64,000 nucleotides of DNA from Oxalobacter sp. (GTDB lineage Bacteria; Pseudomonadota; Gammaproteobacteria; Burkholderiales; Burkholderiaceae_D): contig JAFWUI010000002.1 of the NCBI GenBank assembly GCA_017524145.1, positions 1 through 64,000 of the forward strand, written 5' to 3'. Below, in pieces: positions 8,333 through 18,788 of the stretch (within the stretch, counting starts at the first letter, position 1; each line of letters starts with the position of its first letter). A model generated the notes under the pieces. It made no database searches, was not told the DNA's origin, and saw only the letters and a list, made by a program, of their open reading frames with translations. Both the position numbers and the translations under genes were made by a program.

Positions 8333-8851
8333 TTAAATCTGGTTCCCTGCTTTCTCTGCCCTGCGCTGCGGCCATGCCAGCAGCCAGTATGCCAACGGCC
8401 AGATGAGTGCACCGACAGCACAGTCAAGCATCCACAGCCAGCCAACGGCTTCCCTTCCCGCAAAAAAATGTATCACCATGCCGACGATATGCGGGATGGA
8501 CAGCAGCATGAGGACGTACCAGACCTGCCTGCCCCATGAAAACCAGAGTATGCGCCTATGCAGTGTAATGGCAAAGTAGGTCATCAGGGTATAGGCCAGT
8601 GCGGTTTCACCCAAGAATGTCGCATTATTGACATCCATCAGCAGCCCAAAGCAGAAGGCGATGCCGATACCGACCCGACGGTGTTGGTGGATGCTCCAGA
8701 ACAGGAGGGTGATTGCCAGGAAATCGGGAACCCCATAAAGCTGTCCCCAAGGCATGATGTTGAGCATGAATGCCACAAACAGGCTGGAGACGATGAATCC
8801 CCAACCTGCCGGGGAAAAGATTTCTTCCTGTGCTTTGCTGAACCCGTTCAT
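8333..8851 (-). CDS. mreD: Rod shape-determining membrane protein MreD
   Basis: 172 residues with about five membrane segments, the usual size for MreD. It links MreC to the PBP2/RodA complex. The start ATG overlaps the mreC stop by 4 bases (ATGA), which indicates translational coupling. PHIVGMVIHFF and PLAYWLLAWPQ near the C-terminus are typical of betaproteobacterial MreD. Confidence 0.9.
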   Translation of the reverse strand: MNGFSKAQEEIFSPAGWGFIVSSLFVAFMLNIMPWGQLYGVPDFLAITLLFWSIHQHRRVGIGIAFCFGLLMDVNNATFLGETALAYTLMTYFAITLHRRILWFSWGRQVWYVLMLLSIPHIVGMVIHFFAGREAVGWLWMLDCAVGALIWPLAYWLLAWPQRRAEKAGNQI

Positions 8852-9759
8852 GCGCCTCCCTCCTGCTTCTGAGGCAGTTCACCTTTCTTCTTCTTGGTAT
8901 CCATCGGCGGTTTTTCTGGATAGGCATCGATGTCTGTCAGCATGACCAGGACATGTTTCTGACGGTTGATGCCACCCAACGGAGTGCATAGGACTTTGCC
9001 ATCCACGTCAGATGAAGCCGGGATGATTTTTGAAATGACTGCAACGGCTGTCCCGGCAGGATAAACGCCATCGATGCCGGAAGTGGTCAGCCTGTCACCT
9101 TCCTGGATGTCTGCCGTTGCTGAGACAAAACGGAGTTCAAGGAAACCGGACTGTCCCCCCCCGAAAGCGACTGTCCGTTCCCCGGTGCGTGTGTTCATGA
9201 CCGGGATTGCCTGTGACCTGTCGGTGAGCAATGTCACTTCGCTTGTGGCAAGCCAGACATTGGAAACCTGTCCAACCACGCCTCCCTCATCGATGACCGC
9301 CTGACCGATGGCGACCCCATCACTTGAGCCACGGTTGATGACAATCTTGTTGATGAAATGGCTGTGGACATCATAAAGGATTTCCCCGGCAAGTGTCGGA
9401 ACAGGCATGCGCCGTTTCAGTCCCAGCAATTCCCTCAATTGGGCATTTTCCTGTTCCAGCAGTGCCGTTTTCTGGAGAACCGGCGCATCCTGCAGTGCTT
9501 TTTCATGCAATGCATCGATTTCTCCCTGCAGGTCATCGCCTGTACGGAACAGGTCTTCTATGGCGACTGCAAAATCAGCCGGGATGATGGCTGCCCGCTG
9601 GAACGGGTAGAGGATGGTATTGATGGCGCCCCGGATATTGCCAAGTACCTTGAACCGTGCATCACCGAGCATGAGGACAAACGCCAGCACCACAAAGACG
9701 ATGAGCCTCACCCTTGCGGAGATTCCCTGCTTGAAAAGCGGCGACGGTTCGTTCTGCAT
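8848..9759 (-). CDS. mreC: Rod shape-determining protein MreC
   Basis: A 303-residue bitopic protein: one N-terminal membrane helix (LIVFVVLAFVLMLGDA), a coiled coil (about residues 65-120, ending ENAQLRELLGL), and the beta-rich MreC domain with IVINRGSSDGV, GVVGQV and LTTSGIDGVYPAGTAV. The periplasmic domain binds PBP2 and activates elongation. It is separated from mreB by a terminator-like hairpin. Confidence 0.93.
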   Translation of the reverse strand: MQNEPSPLFKQGISARVRLIVFVVLAFVLMLGDARFKVLGNIRGAINTILYPFQRAAIIPADFAVAIEDLFRTGDDLQGEIDALHEKALQDAPVLQKTALLEQENAQLRELLGLKRRMPVPTLAGEILYDVHSHFINKIVINRGSSDGVAIGQAVIDEGGVVGQVSNVWLATSEVTLLTDRSQAIPVMNTRTGERTVAFGGGQSGFLELRFVSATADIQEGDRLTTSGIDGVYPAGTAVAVISKIIPASSDVDGKVLCTPLGGINRQKHVLVMLTDIDAYPEKPPMDTKKKKGELPQKQEGGA

Positions 9760-9770
9760 GTCAGCTTAAG

Positions 9771-9797
9771 AAAACGGGCGTCCCTATCAGACGCCCG
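9771..9797 (-). terminator. Terminator/attenuator between mreB and mreC
   Basis: On the minus strand CGGGCGTC pairs with GACGCCCG across a 7-base loop, followed by TTTT. It lies in the 56-base gap between mreB and mreC and probably lowers read-through, so that MreB is made in excess of MreC and MreD. Confidence 0.6.
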
Positions 9798-9815
9798 GAA
9801 TCCTGTTCCTTCCCC

Positions 9816-10907
<1,092 letters not shown>

Positions 10908-10982
10908 TTAAAAAACGTCTGCAGGCAGTCTGCAGGAGCAGGTTGCAGACTTGCAGATATGTAAATCCTTGCTATTCTACCT

Positions 10983-10988
10983 TATAAT
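10983..10988 (+). promoter_or_regulatory. -10 element for gatCAB
   Basis: A consensus TATAAT lies 78 bases before gatC in the mreB/gatC divergent region. The -35 match is poor. Confidence 0.4.
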
Positions 10989-11066
10989 TCTATGGATATA
11001 TATCCGCTGAACCGCATTTTGATGCGTTTCAATCCCAATTTTAGGAATTTAGGAAGTACCTGACTT

Positions 11067-11369
11067 ATGGCTCTTGACCTCTCTGATGTGGACCGCATCG
11101 CCAAGCTGGCACAGCTTGACGTCTCTGACACACAGATACAGAAAATTGCTGGACAGCTGAACCGGATCCTGGATCTGGTTGAACAGCTCCGTTCCGCCGA
11201 TACAATAGGCGTTGAACCGCTTGCACACCCTATTTCTGCCTTTGAAGATGATGTTGCCCTCCGCCTGCGTCCAGATATGGTGACGGAGGAAAACCACCGT
11301 AGCGAATACCAGGCTCCTGCGCCTGCTGTTGAAGACGGCCTTTTCCTCGTTCCAAAGGTTATTGAATAA
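11067..11369 (+). CDS. gatC: Asp/Glu-tRNA amidotransferase subunit C
   Basis: 100 residues, the usual GatC size. GatC wraps around GatA and GatB and stabilises the complex that converts Glu-tRNA(Gln) and Asp-tRNA(Asn) to the amidated forms. The family pattern [15 protein letters not shown] at the N-terminus and RPDMVT further on are present. First gene of gatC-gatA-gatB. Confidence 0.95.
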   Translation: MALDLSDVDRIAKLAQLDVSDTQIQKIAGQLNRILDLVEQLRSADTIGVEPLAHPISAFEDDVALRLRPDMVTEENHRSEYQAPAPAVEDGLFLVPKVIE

Positions 11370-11428
11370 ACGGCCAATGCCTCCGGGCATTTTCCAATCA
11401 TCCGGTTATTTTTGCAGTTACCCGATCC

Positions 11429-12880
11429 ATGCATACCAAAACAATCTCGGAACTGTCTGCCCTGCTGCAGACCAAACAGGTTTCGGCGACCGAGCTTGCC
11501 AACCTGTTCCTGAAACGCATCCATGCAAGCGGCCTGAACGCTTTCCTGCATGTTGATGATGACCTGACCCTGAAACAGGCCGCTGAAGCCGATGACAGGC
11601 TTGCCAAGGGCGGCGCCCACCCATTGACCGGTGTGCCGATTGCCCATAAGGACATTTTCGTCACAAAGGACTGGCGTACCACCGCTGGTTCCAGGATGCT
11701 TGCCAATTATGTCAGCCCTTTCGACGCAACCGTTGTCGAGAAACTGAAAACCGCCGGCATGGTGAACCTGGGCAAGCTGAACTGCGATGAATTCGCCATG
11801 GGGTCCGCCAATGAGAATTCCGCTTTCGGTGCTGTCAAGAATCCTTGGGATACCCGGGCAGTGCCGGGCGGTTCTTCCGGTGGTTCTGCTGCTGCTGTTG
11901 CCGCCCGTCTGGCACCGGCCGCCACTGCGACTGATACCGGCGGTTCCATCCGCCAGCCTGCTTCTTTCTGCGGCGTGACCGGCATCAAGCCGACTTATGG
12001 CCGTGTTTCTCGCTTCGGGATGATTGCCTATGCTTCTTCGCTGGACCAGGGTGGGGTGATTGCCCAGACCGCCCAGGACTGTGCACTGCTGATGGGTGAA
12101 ATCGCCGGTTTTGACCCCAAGGATTCCACCAGCATGGACCTCCCTGTCGATGATTACACCAGTGGCCTCGACAAGCCGCTGGATGGTCTGCGTATCGGCC
12201 TGCCCAAGGAATATTTCGGTGAAGGGCTTGCTGCAGAAGTCGAGCAGCCTATCCGTGAAGCTTTGAAGGTGTTTGAAAAGCTGGGGGCAACGCTGGTCGA
12301 TATTTCCCTGAAGAACACGAACCTGTGCATCCCAGCCTATTATGTCATCGCGCCGGCAGAAGCTTCTTCCAACCTGAGCCGTTACGATGGTGTCCGCTAT
12401 GGTTTCCGTGCTGAACACTATACCGACCTGCAGGATATGTACCGGAAATCCCGTTCAGAAGGGTTTGGTGAAGAAGTGCAGCGCCGTATCCTGGTCGGCA
12501 CCTATGTCCTCAGCCATGGTTACTATGACGCCTATTACATCCAGGCACAGCGTGTCCGGCGCCTGATTGCCAATGATTACAAGGATGCATTCAGGGAATG
12601 CGACATCATCATGGGACCGGTTGCCCCGACGGTCGCCTGGAACCTGGGTGAGCAGGTGGATGATCCAATCGCCAACTATCTGGGCGACATCTTCACCATC
12701 TCCACCAACCTGGCAGGCCTGCCAGGCATGTCCATCCCTTGCGGTTTCGGTCAAGGTGACCACGCAAGACGCCCTGTTGGACTGCAGTTGACCGGAAGTT
12801 GGTTCACTGAGGCAAAACTCCTGAATGCCGCACACAGGTTCCAGCAGGTGACCGACTGGCATCTGAAAGCTCCCGAATAA
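11429..12880 (+). CDS. gatA: Asp/Glu-tRNA amidotransferase subunit A
   Basis: 483 residues, amidase-signature family. GatA releases ammonia from glutamine for transamidation. The catalytic Lys-Ser-Ser triad is visible: Lys in IAHKDIF (about residue 74), the cis-Ser region in [16 protein letters not shown] (about 149) and the nucleophile Ser in [10 protein letters not shown] (about 173). 59 bases separate it from gatC. A long open frame on the opposite strand (10982-12418) is a shadow of this gene. Confidence 0.96.
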   Translation: MHTKTISELSALLQTKQVSATELANLFLKRIHASGLNAFLHVDDDLTLKQAAEADDRLAKGGAHPLTGVPIAHKDIFVTKDWRTTAGSRMLANYVSPFDATVVEKLKTAGMVNLGKLNCDEFAMGSANENSAFGAVKNPWDTRAVPGGSSGGSAAAVAARLAPAATATDTGGSIRQPASFCGVTGIKPTYGRVSRFGMIAYASSLDQGGVIAQTAQDCALLMGEIAGFDPKDSTSMDLPVDDYTSGLDKPLDGLRIGLPKEYFGEGLAAEVEQPIREALKVFEKLGATLVDISLKNTNLCIPAYYVIAPAEASSNLSRYDGVRYGFRAEHYTDLQDMYRKSRSEGFGEEVQRRILVGTYVLSHGYYDAYYIQAQRVRRLIANDYKDAFRECDIIMGPVAPTVAWNLGEQVDDPIANYLGDIFTISTNLAGLPGMSIPCGFGQGDHARRPVGLQLTGSWFTEAKLLNAAHRFQQVTDWHLKAPE

Positions 12881-12916
12881 CCCCAAACAGGCAGAAAGTT
12901 AGAGGAAACAGATATT

Positions 12917-14380
12917 ATGCAGTGGGAAGTAGTCATCGGTCTTGAAACGCATGTACAGCTTTCGACCGTCTCCAAGATTTTCAGTGGTGCATCCACCCAT
13001 TTTGGCGCTGAACCGAATACCCAGGCCTGTCCTGTCGACCTGGCATTGCCCGGTGTCCTGCCAGTCATGAACCGTGGTGCTGTCGAGAAGGCCATCCAGT
13101 TCGGGCTTTCCATCGGTGCAGAAGTCGCACACCTGTCGGTCTTCGCCCGTAAGAATTACTTTTATCCCGACCTGCCGAAAGGTTATCAGATCAGCCAGTT
13201 TGAAAAGCCGGTCGTCATCGGTGGTACCTTGGACTGTCTGGTGGAACCCAAAGGACGGGACCCTTATACCAAAACCATCCGCCTGACGCGCGCCCATCTG
13301 GAAGAAGATGCAGGGAAATCCATCCACGACCAGTTCCCGGGACAGACCGGCATTGACCTGAACCGTGCCGGCACCCCCCTGCTTGAAATCGTGACGGAAC
13401 CGGATATGCGCAGTGCTGCTGAAGCGGTTGCCTATGCCAAGGCACTGCACTCGCTGGTCGTCTGGCTGGGTATGTCTGACGGCAATATGCAGGAGGGTTC
13501 TTTCCGCTGTGATGCGAATGTGTCTGTCCGCCCTGCCGGGGCGGATGTATTGGGCACCCGCTGTGAAGTGAAGAACCTGAATTCTTTCCGCCATCTTGAA
13601 GATGCCATCAATTATGAAGTGGCACGCCAGATTGAATTGATTGAAAGCGGAGGCAAGGTGGTGCAGGCAACCCGCCTGTACGACCCAGACAAGCATGAAA
13701 CCCGTGAAATGCGCACCAAGGAAGATTCAGACGATTACCGCTACTTCCCTGACCCTGACCTGCCGCCATTGGTCATCGATCCGGAATGGATTGAACAGGT
13801 CAGGGCTGCCCTGCCTGAACTGCCCAGTGCGATGAAAGCCCGTTTTGTCCAAGAATACGGTCTGCCTGAATATGATGCGACTGTACTGACATCTTCCAAA
13901 GCCATGGCAGCCTATTTTGAAAAGCTGGTTGCCTTGACGGGCAAGCCACTGGCAAAACAGAGTGCCAACTGGATGATGGGGGATGTCTCTTCTGCAATGA
14001 ACCGTGAGGGCATCGAGATTGACGATGTACCGGTTACTGCAGAACAGCTATCGCTGTTGATGAAGCGCATCGCTGACAACACCATTTCCAACAAGATTGC
14101 GAAAGAAGTGTTCGGTATGATGTGGGAAACGAAGCCTGATGATGCCAATGCCGTTGACCGCATCATCGATGAAAAAGGCCTGAAACAGATTTCTGACACC
14201 GGTGCCATCGAGAAAATCATTGATGAAGTTTTGGCAAACAACCAGAAGTCGGTTGATGAGTTCCGTGCCGGCAAGGCAAAGGCATTCAATGCATTGATCG
14301 GTCAGGTGATGAAAGCCACCCGTGGCAAAGCCAACCCAGGGCAGGTCAACCAGCTGCTGAAACAGAAACTTGGCGCCTGA
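12917..14380 (+). CDS. gatB: Asp/Glu-tRNA amidotransferase subunit B
   Basis: 487 residues. GatB activates the mischarged tRNA acyl group and transfers ammonia. The catalytic-domain motif [10 protein letters not shown] is at the N-terminus, with [15 protein letters not shown] and DANVSVRP further in. The C-terminal YqeY-like tRNA-binding tail ends in [17 protein letters not shown]. The AGAGGAAAC upstream is a plausible ribosome site. Confidence 0.96.
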   Translation: MQWEVVIGLETHVQLSTVSKIFSGASTHFGAEPNTQACPVDLALPGVLPVMNRGAVEKAIQFGLSIGAEVAHLSVFARKNYFYPDLPKGYQISQFEKPVVIGGTLDCLVEPKGRDPYTKTIRLTRAHLEEDAGKSIHDQFPGQTGIDLNRAGTPLLEIVTEPDMRSAAEAVAYAKALHSLVVWLGMSDGNMQEGSFRCDANVSVRPAGADVLGTRCEVKNLNSFRHLEDAINYEVARQIELIESGGKVVQATRLYDPDKHETREMRTKEDSDDYRYFPDPDLPPLVIDPEWIEQVRAALPELPSAMKARFVQEYGLPEYDATVLTSSKAMAAYFEKLVALTGKPLAKQSANWMMGDVSSAMNREGIEIDDVPVTAEQLSLLMKRIADNTISNKIAKEVFGMMWETKPDDANAVDRIIDEKGLKQISDTGAIEKIIDEVLANNQKSVDEFRAGKAKAFNALIGQVMKATRGKANPGQVNQLLKQKLGA

Positions 14381-14405
14381 CCCATATCAGGTCCCAGAAA
14401 ACCAA

Positions 14406-14440
14406 ATGCCCACTGTCAATGATGGCAGTGGGCATTCTTT
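14406..14440 (+). terminator. Terminator of the gatCAB operon
   Basis: ATGCCCACTG (14406-14415) pairs with CAGTGGGCAT (14426-14435), followed by TCTTTT. Confidence 0.75.
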
Positions 14441-14459
14441 TCGACAGCGGCTGTGCCTG

Positions 14460-15224
14460 TCAGCGGGGCAGACCGGTAATCCGGCTCCCTGGCCTGATAC
14501 CATGCCTTGAGAACCATTTTGCATTCATCTCAAGGGCATAACGGATCCAGTCTTTGCTGCAATGGCTGGTGGTTGTCCTTGGTTTCATTTCCTCGATATT
14601 GACAACCTTCCCGTTGGTGCCGATAAATGCGACCGAAAGCGGGATGTAGGTGTTTTTCATCCACATACAGGTCTTCACAGATCCCTTGAAATCGAAGAGC
14701 ATCCCACCGTCAGCAGCAAGGGACTTACGGTACATCAGCCCTTTTTCCATTTCAGCTTCCGTCGATGCTACCTCAACCCTGATGGATTTCCCGCCGGCTT
14801 TCAGGGTTGCCATCCGCATTTTCGCAGCATCCTGACGGGCGGCAGCCTGTTTCCGGGATGTCTTGGCCGTCCTTTTACCCGATACTGCGGTGTTTTTTGC
14901 CACGGACCGGGATTTGGTTGTTTTCGCGGTATTCCCCTGATTTGATGCTTTTTTCACAGCTTTCGTATTTCCAGCATTTTTCTTTCCTGCCTGGGCTACC
15001 GCCTTATCCTTGGTGGATTTCACCTTGTTTTTAGCTGCAGCGGCCTTCTTCTCCACTTGCTTGGCCTTGCCGGCAACAGGCTTGGCAGCAGCTTTTGAGA
15101 CCTTTGCGGTATTCCTGACGGTATTCTTTGCAGACGTGACGGTCTTGGCAGACACCATGGAAAAAGGCACGGCAATCAAAGCCAATACCGCCATCAGGGA
15201 ACTGAAGCGAAAACATCTGGACAT
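14460..15224 (-). CDS. Secreted DUF192 protein with Lys/Ala-rich linker
   Basis: 254 residues. A signal peptide (FSSLMAVLALIAVPFSMVSA) is followed by about 110 residues made mostly of Lys, Ala, Thr, Asn and Ser, resembling histone H1-like or other nucleic-acid- or polyanion-binding tails. A C-terminal DUF192 domain then runs from about residue 140, with family landmarks GLMYRK, CMWMKNTYIPLSVAFI and YALEMNAKWF. The function of DUF192 is not established. The start at 15224 follows AAGGAG; an in-frame start at 15245 lacks one. A second DUF192 gene without the linker lies at 59670. The linker may bind DNA, teichoic-acid-like polymers or peptidoglycan; this is inference. Confidence 0.8.
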   Translation of the reverse strand: MSRCFRFSSLMAVLALIAVPFSMVSAKTVTSAKNTVRNTAKVSKAAAKPVAGKAKQVEKKAAAAKNKVKSTKDKAVAQAGKKNAGNTKAVKKASNQGNTAKTTKSRSVAKNTAVSGKRTAKTSRKQAAARQDAAKMRMATLKAGGKSIRVEVASTEAEMEKGLMYRKSLAADGGMLFDFKGSVKTCMWMKNTYIPLSVAFIGTNGKVVNIEEMKPRTTTSHCSKDWIRYALEMNAKWFSRHGIRPGSRITGLPR

Positions 15225-15412
15225 GTTTTTCTCCTTGGATATCAATCGAAAGCCTGTCTATTTTACATCAGCATACGGGCATTTTCCGCCTATCAGGCCA
15301 TATCTTCCCTGCTGATTCCTGAAAATCCTTGACCAAGCGCCTTTTACAAGGAACCCTGCTGCCGTAGAAATCCGGACGATATCCTGGAGGTTGCCTTTTC
15401 ATCACCCATATA

Positions 15413-16507
15413 TCACAACGCCGGATAATCCGTATAGCCTTTCGGACCACCTTTATAAATAGTCGGCACATCCACGGCATTGTAAGGACCGCCTTGGCGC
15501 ATACGGGCGACAAGGTCTGGATTGGCGATGAATGGCCGTCCAAAACCGATTGCATCCGCCAGTCCGGATGCAATCGCGGCTTCCGCTTTCTCTGCGGTAT
15601 ATTCCCCAGCATAAATGATGATGCCGCCATAAGCCTGGCGGATCTTTTCCTTGAAACGGTCGGTCAATGCAATCCCACCGACCCAGCTGGGTTCAGCCAC
15701 ACTGAGATAGGCCACGTTCCTTTCCCTGAATGCTGCCGCCAGATAAAGCGCCATGTCTTCCGGCTGGCTTTCATGGATGCCATTGATATTGAAATAAGGT
15801 GAAATACGGACACCAAGTTTCTGCGGCGGGACAACCTCAAGCATGGCATCCATGACTTCCAGGACTATGCGCGCCCTGTTTTCCAGGGAACCGCCATATT
15901 GGTCTGTACGCAGATTGGCGCTGTCTGCCTGGAACTGCTGGAGCAGGTAACCGTTCGCTGCATGTTCCTCAACAAAATCAAAACCGGCAGCCATCGCCCG
16001 CTGTGCTGAACTGCGGTATTGCCCGACAATGGATTTGATTTCATCGACTGTGAGTTCCCGGCACGGCGTACAGGGAACATATGCCTGGGTTCCATCTGGC
16101 TGGATGATGCTGCATTTTGCATCGGGAACGGTCATCGCAGAAGGACCGGCCGGTGCCTGCCCTTCCTGGAAATAACGATGGGAAACCCGCCCGACATGCC
16201 ATATCTGCGCAGACATGTGCCCGCCTTGTGCATGTACGGCATCAACAATCTTCTTCCATCCAGCTTCTTGTGCATCTGTGAACAGCCCAGCAGACCCTGC
16301 ATAGCCCTGTGCGGATTTCGCGATATGCAAGGCTTCTGAAATGATGAGGCCCGCCGATGCCCGCTGGACATAGTATTCGACATTCAGGTCTGTCGTCACA
16401 TTGTCAGGTTCTTCTGTACGGCACCGTGTCAGTGGTGCCATGATGATGCGGTTTGGCAAAGTGGCATTACCGATACGGATTGGGGTAAAGAGTTTCTCAA
16501 CAGTCAT
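15413..16507 (-). CDS. Old-yellow-enzyme family alkene reductase
   Basis: A 364-residue FMN-dependent ene-reductase of the OYE/NemA class. These use NAD(P)H to reduce activated double bonds or nitro compounds. FMN and substrate motifs are visible: PNRIIMAPLTRCR, QIWHVGR, the substrate pair His/Asn in EEHAANGYLLQQF, and the phosphate site GFGRPFIANPDL near the C-terminus. The His..Asn pair follows OYE1 rather than the His..His of E. coli NemA. Apparently a single gene. Confidence 0.9.
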   Translation of the reverse strand: MTVEKLFTPIRIGNATLPNRIIMAPLTRCRTEEPDNVTTDLNVEYYVQRASAGLIISEALHIAKSAQGYAGSAGLFTDAQEAGWKKIVDAVHAQGGHMSAQIWHVGRVSHRYFQEGQAPAGPSAMTVPDAKCSIIQPDGTQAYVPCTPCRELTVDEIKSIVGQYRSSAQRAMAAGFDFVEEHAANGYLLQQFQADSANLRTDQYGGSLENRARIVLEVMDAMLEVVPPQKLGVRISPYFNINGIHESQPEDMALYLAAAFRERNVAYLSVAEPSWVGGIALTDRFKEKIRQAYGGIIIYAGEYTAEKAEAAIASGLADAIGFGRPFIANPDLVARMRQGGPYNAVDVPTIYKGGPKGYTDYPAL

Positions 16508-16699
16508 TTCCAGCCTCGTTCATCCTTAAAAAAGCGACATCCAATCAAGACAACCCGGCAAAGGCTTTCTGATTCCATTGACTGCATTATAAGCAATCCT
16601 GGCATTCCTTCCCCTGCTTTCCCTATCCAACATGGAACAGCCGTTGCCCGATCAGGTTGCCGATATAATATCCCCATCAACAACCTTTAAGGATTTGAG

Positions 16700-17227
16700 A
16701 TGACAAAACCGCTGATCCATTTCGTGCATGGCAAAGAAAGTGGCCCTTGGGGTACCAAGATCCGTTCACTGGCTGACATTGCCAAAGACATGGGCTATGA
16801 CGTGGAAAGCCTTGACTATTCCAGCACCTTTGACCCGGCAGAACGCGTCCAGATGCTGGTCGATGCCTGCCGGGAACAGCCTCCCTGCCTGTTGGCGGGC
16901 TCAAGCATGGGGGGATGGGTTGCCTTGGATGCCAGTGCTGAGCTGGTTGCAATGGAAGGCCAGTGCCTGAAAGGGCTGTTCCTGATGGCTCCTGCCATCA
17001 ATATCCCGGGCTATCCACCTTACCGCATGGGCTGTGATGGACACACCATCGATATTGTCCACGGCTGGCATGACAGCCTGATTCCCTATACCAATGCGGT
17101 GGCATTCGCCAAGGAACATGGCTGTTCCCTTCATCTGCTGGATGATGAACACCGCCTGAAAAACTCGCTTGACCAACTGGGACAGCTTTTCGGGAATTTC
17201 CTGACCCGTATGGAAAACCTGCTCTGA
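16700..17227 (+). CDS. Small alpha/beta hydrolase, YqiA-like
   Basis: A 175-residue single-domain hydrolase. It begins PLIHFVHGKESG (oxyanion strand). The nucleophile elbow is GSSMGG (about residue 71), the acid is near HGWHDSLIP, and the catalytic His is in DDEHRLKNS. This arrangement is typical of YqiA/UPF0227-like esterases. The substrate is unknown. The gene starts 40 bases after a purine-rich upstream region and is followed 27 bases later by the DUF5131 gene, so the two may be co-transcribed. Confidence 0.8.
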   Translation: MTKPLIHFVHGKESGPWGTKIRSLADIAKDMGYDVESLDYSSTFDPAERVQMLVDACREQPPCLLAGSSMGGWVALDASAELVAMEGQCLKGLFLMAPAINIPGYPPYRMGCDGHTIDIVHGWHDSLIPYTNAVAFAKEHGCSLHLLDDEHRLKNSLDQLGQLFGNFLTRMENLL

Positions 17228-17254
17228 CACTGGATGACCGGCTGATCCTTTACT

Positions 17255-18133
17255 ATGCACGATATCTGGAACCCGTGGCATGGCTGCACCAAGGTCAGTG
17301 AAGGCTGCAGGAACTGCTATATGTACTATCTGGACCGGAAACGGGGACTGGATCCCACCAAGGTTTTCCGGACAGGGGCTGGGTTCACCTATCCCCTGCA
17401 GAAGCGCCGTAATGGACAATATGTTGTCCAGTCTGGCGAAATGCTCCGGGTCTGCATGACTTCAGACTTTTTCATCGAAGAAGCGGATCCTTGGCGGGAA
17501 GAAGCCTGGCGGATCATTTCAATGCGTCCTGATGTGTCATTCTACCTGCTGACGAAACGCCCTGAACGGGTGGCTGGCTGCCTTCCCCGGAATTGGGGGG
17601 AAGGCTGGGACAATGTCTTTTTCAATGTGACCTGTGAGAACCAGCAACGGGCAGATGAGCGGCTTCCCTTCCTGCTGTCACTGCCTTTCAAACATAAGGG
17701 GTTCATGGCAGCTCCGATGCTGGGTCCTGTCGATGCCTCCCGTTACCTTGCTTCTGGGCAGATTGAACGGGTGCTTTGTGGCGGCGAGAATTATGATGGT
17801 GCCCGTCCTTGCCATTATGACTGGGTATTGGACCTGTCACGCCAATGCCGGGAACAGGATGTCACCTTCTGCTTCATCGAGACCGGGACCAGGTTTGTCA
17901 AGGATGGCAAGACCTACACATTGCCAGACAAACGGCTGCAAAGCGTGATGGCGTTCAAATCAAAAGCTTCTTACCAAGGCAAACCGGTCCACTTCCACCT
18001 GCATGATGATTTCGGACTGCCAATCCCTGATGAACTGCTGTACCGTCCAGGATACCGTCAATGCTGTATGGACTGTGCCAGCCGGATGGTCTGCAACGGT
18101 TGCAGTGACTGCGGTCTTTGTGGACTTGACTGA
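17255..18133 (+). CDS. DUF5131 (phage Gp37/Gp68-like) protein with Cys cluster
   Basis: 292 residues. The N-terminus, IWNPWHGCTKVSEGCRNCYM, carries the three-cysteine motif typical of the DUF5131/Gp37-Gp68 family, which resembles radical-SAM-like iron-sulfur sites. LLTKRPERV and VTCENQQRADERLPFLL are further family landmarks. The last 30 residues hold eight more cysteines (CCMDCASRMVCNGCSDCGLC), enough for one or two additional metal clusters. The function is not established. Members occur in phages and in many bacterial genomes. Confidence 0.75.
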   Translation: MHDIWNPWHGCTKVSEGCRNCYMYYLDRKRGLDPTKVFRTGAGFTYPLQKRRNGQYVVQSGEMLRVCMTSDFFIEEADPWREEAWRIISMRPDVSFYLLTKRPERVAGCLPRNWGEGWDNVFFNVTCENQQRADERLPFLLSLPFKHKGFMAAPMLGPVDASRYLASGQIERVLCGGENYDGARPCHYDWVLDLSRQCREQDVTFCFIETGTRFVKDGKTYTLPDKRLQSVMAFKSKASYQGKPVHFHLHDDFGLPIPDELLYRPGYRQCCMDCASRMVCNGCSDCGLCGLD

Positions 18134-18187
18134 ACTGCGGGGCAAACCAAGGGAAACGGCTGATGCCGACCGCCCTTTCCTGCCCAT

Positions 18188-18592
18188 TCAGAAACCCTCA
18201 TCACGCTTAAGGTTTTCTGGCCCTGGTTCTTCGGATTCCCCATCCATCCCTTCTCCAATATCCGACCGCATCGCCATCCGTTCGAAGATGGTTTTAGGAC
18301 CTGTCTGCTGCGGTATTGGACGGGATGTCATATAAAAAACACCGATGATTGTCAGGATACAGATTGCCCAGACGGTGATGAGGTCGCCAATAGATGGTTC
18401 AATGCCATTCGGGGATGGAAGGAACGTCATTGCAGAAGAATGCAGGAAGAAGTAACCCGGGAAAAGTCCCACCATAAAACCCAAGAAATGGGACACAAAC
18501 CTGCGGGAACCTTTCCGCTGGTTATAGCGGTAGACCCGCCACCAGGCAATGAGCCATACCAGAGCCGACAGGATGAGAATGGCAATAATCAT
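18188..18592 (-). CDS. Small membrane protein, function unknown
   Basis: 134 residues. Three hydrophobic segments are visible: IIAILILSALVWLIAWW, FLGFMVGLFPGYFFL and LITVWAICILTIIGVFYM. A charged cytoplasmic tail of about 40 residues follows, ending EEPGPENLKRDEGF. The ATG at 18592 follows AGAGGA; the frame is open to 18637 but lacks a site there. Convergent with the DUF5131 gene. Not recognised as any named family. Confidence 0.65.
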   Translation of the reverse strand: MIIAILILSALVWLIAWWRVYRYNQRKGSRRFVSHFLGFMVGLFPGYFFLHSSAMTFLPSPNGIEPSIGDLITVWAICILTIIGVFYMTSRPIPQQTGPKTIFERMAMRSDIGEGMDGESEEPGPENLKRDEGF

Positions 18593-18734
18593 ATGTCCTC
18601 TTTCCGTTCCACCGATGCAAAGCTTGACCAGAAACAATTGACAATCTTATAGCTTTTAGAAACAGGGGTAAATATGCAATTTTCCGCAGAAACGGGACTT
18701 GCTGTGGTCTGTTTCCTCTGGGCTGGAAACAGGA

Positions 18735-18767
18735 AACCCGCTGGAAAGCGTGCTTTTCCAGCGGGTT
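18735..18767 (-). terminator. Terminator after aldo/keto reductase
   Basis: AACCCGCTGGAAA (18735-18747) pairs with TTTCCAGCGGGTT (18755-18767), giving a 13-bp stem that lies just beyond the stop codon at 18789. Confidence 0.7.
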
Positions 18768-18788
18768 ATCCAGCCAGTCAGGGCAGAA

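Noticed and set aside
10982..12418. 478-codon open frame opposite gatA
   Set aside because: It lies wholly on the opposite strand of a clear gatA/gatC region, has no family resemblance and reflects codon bias.
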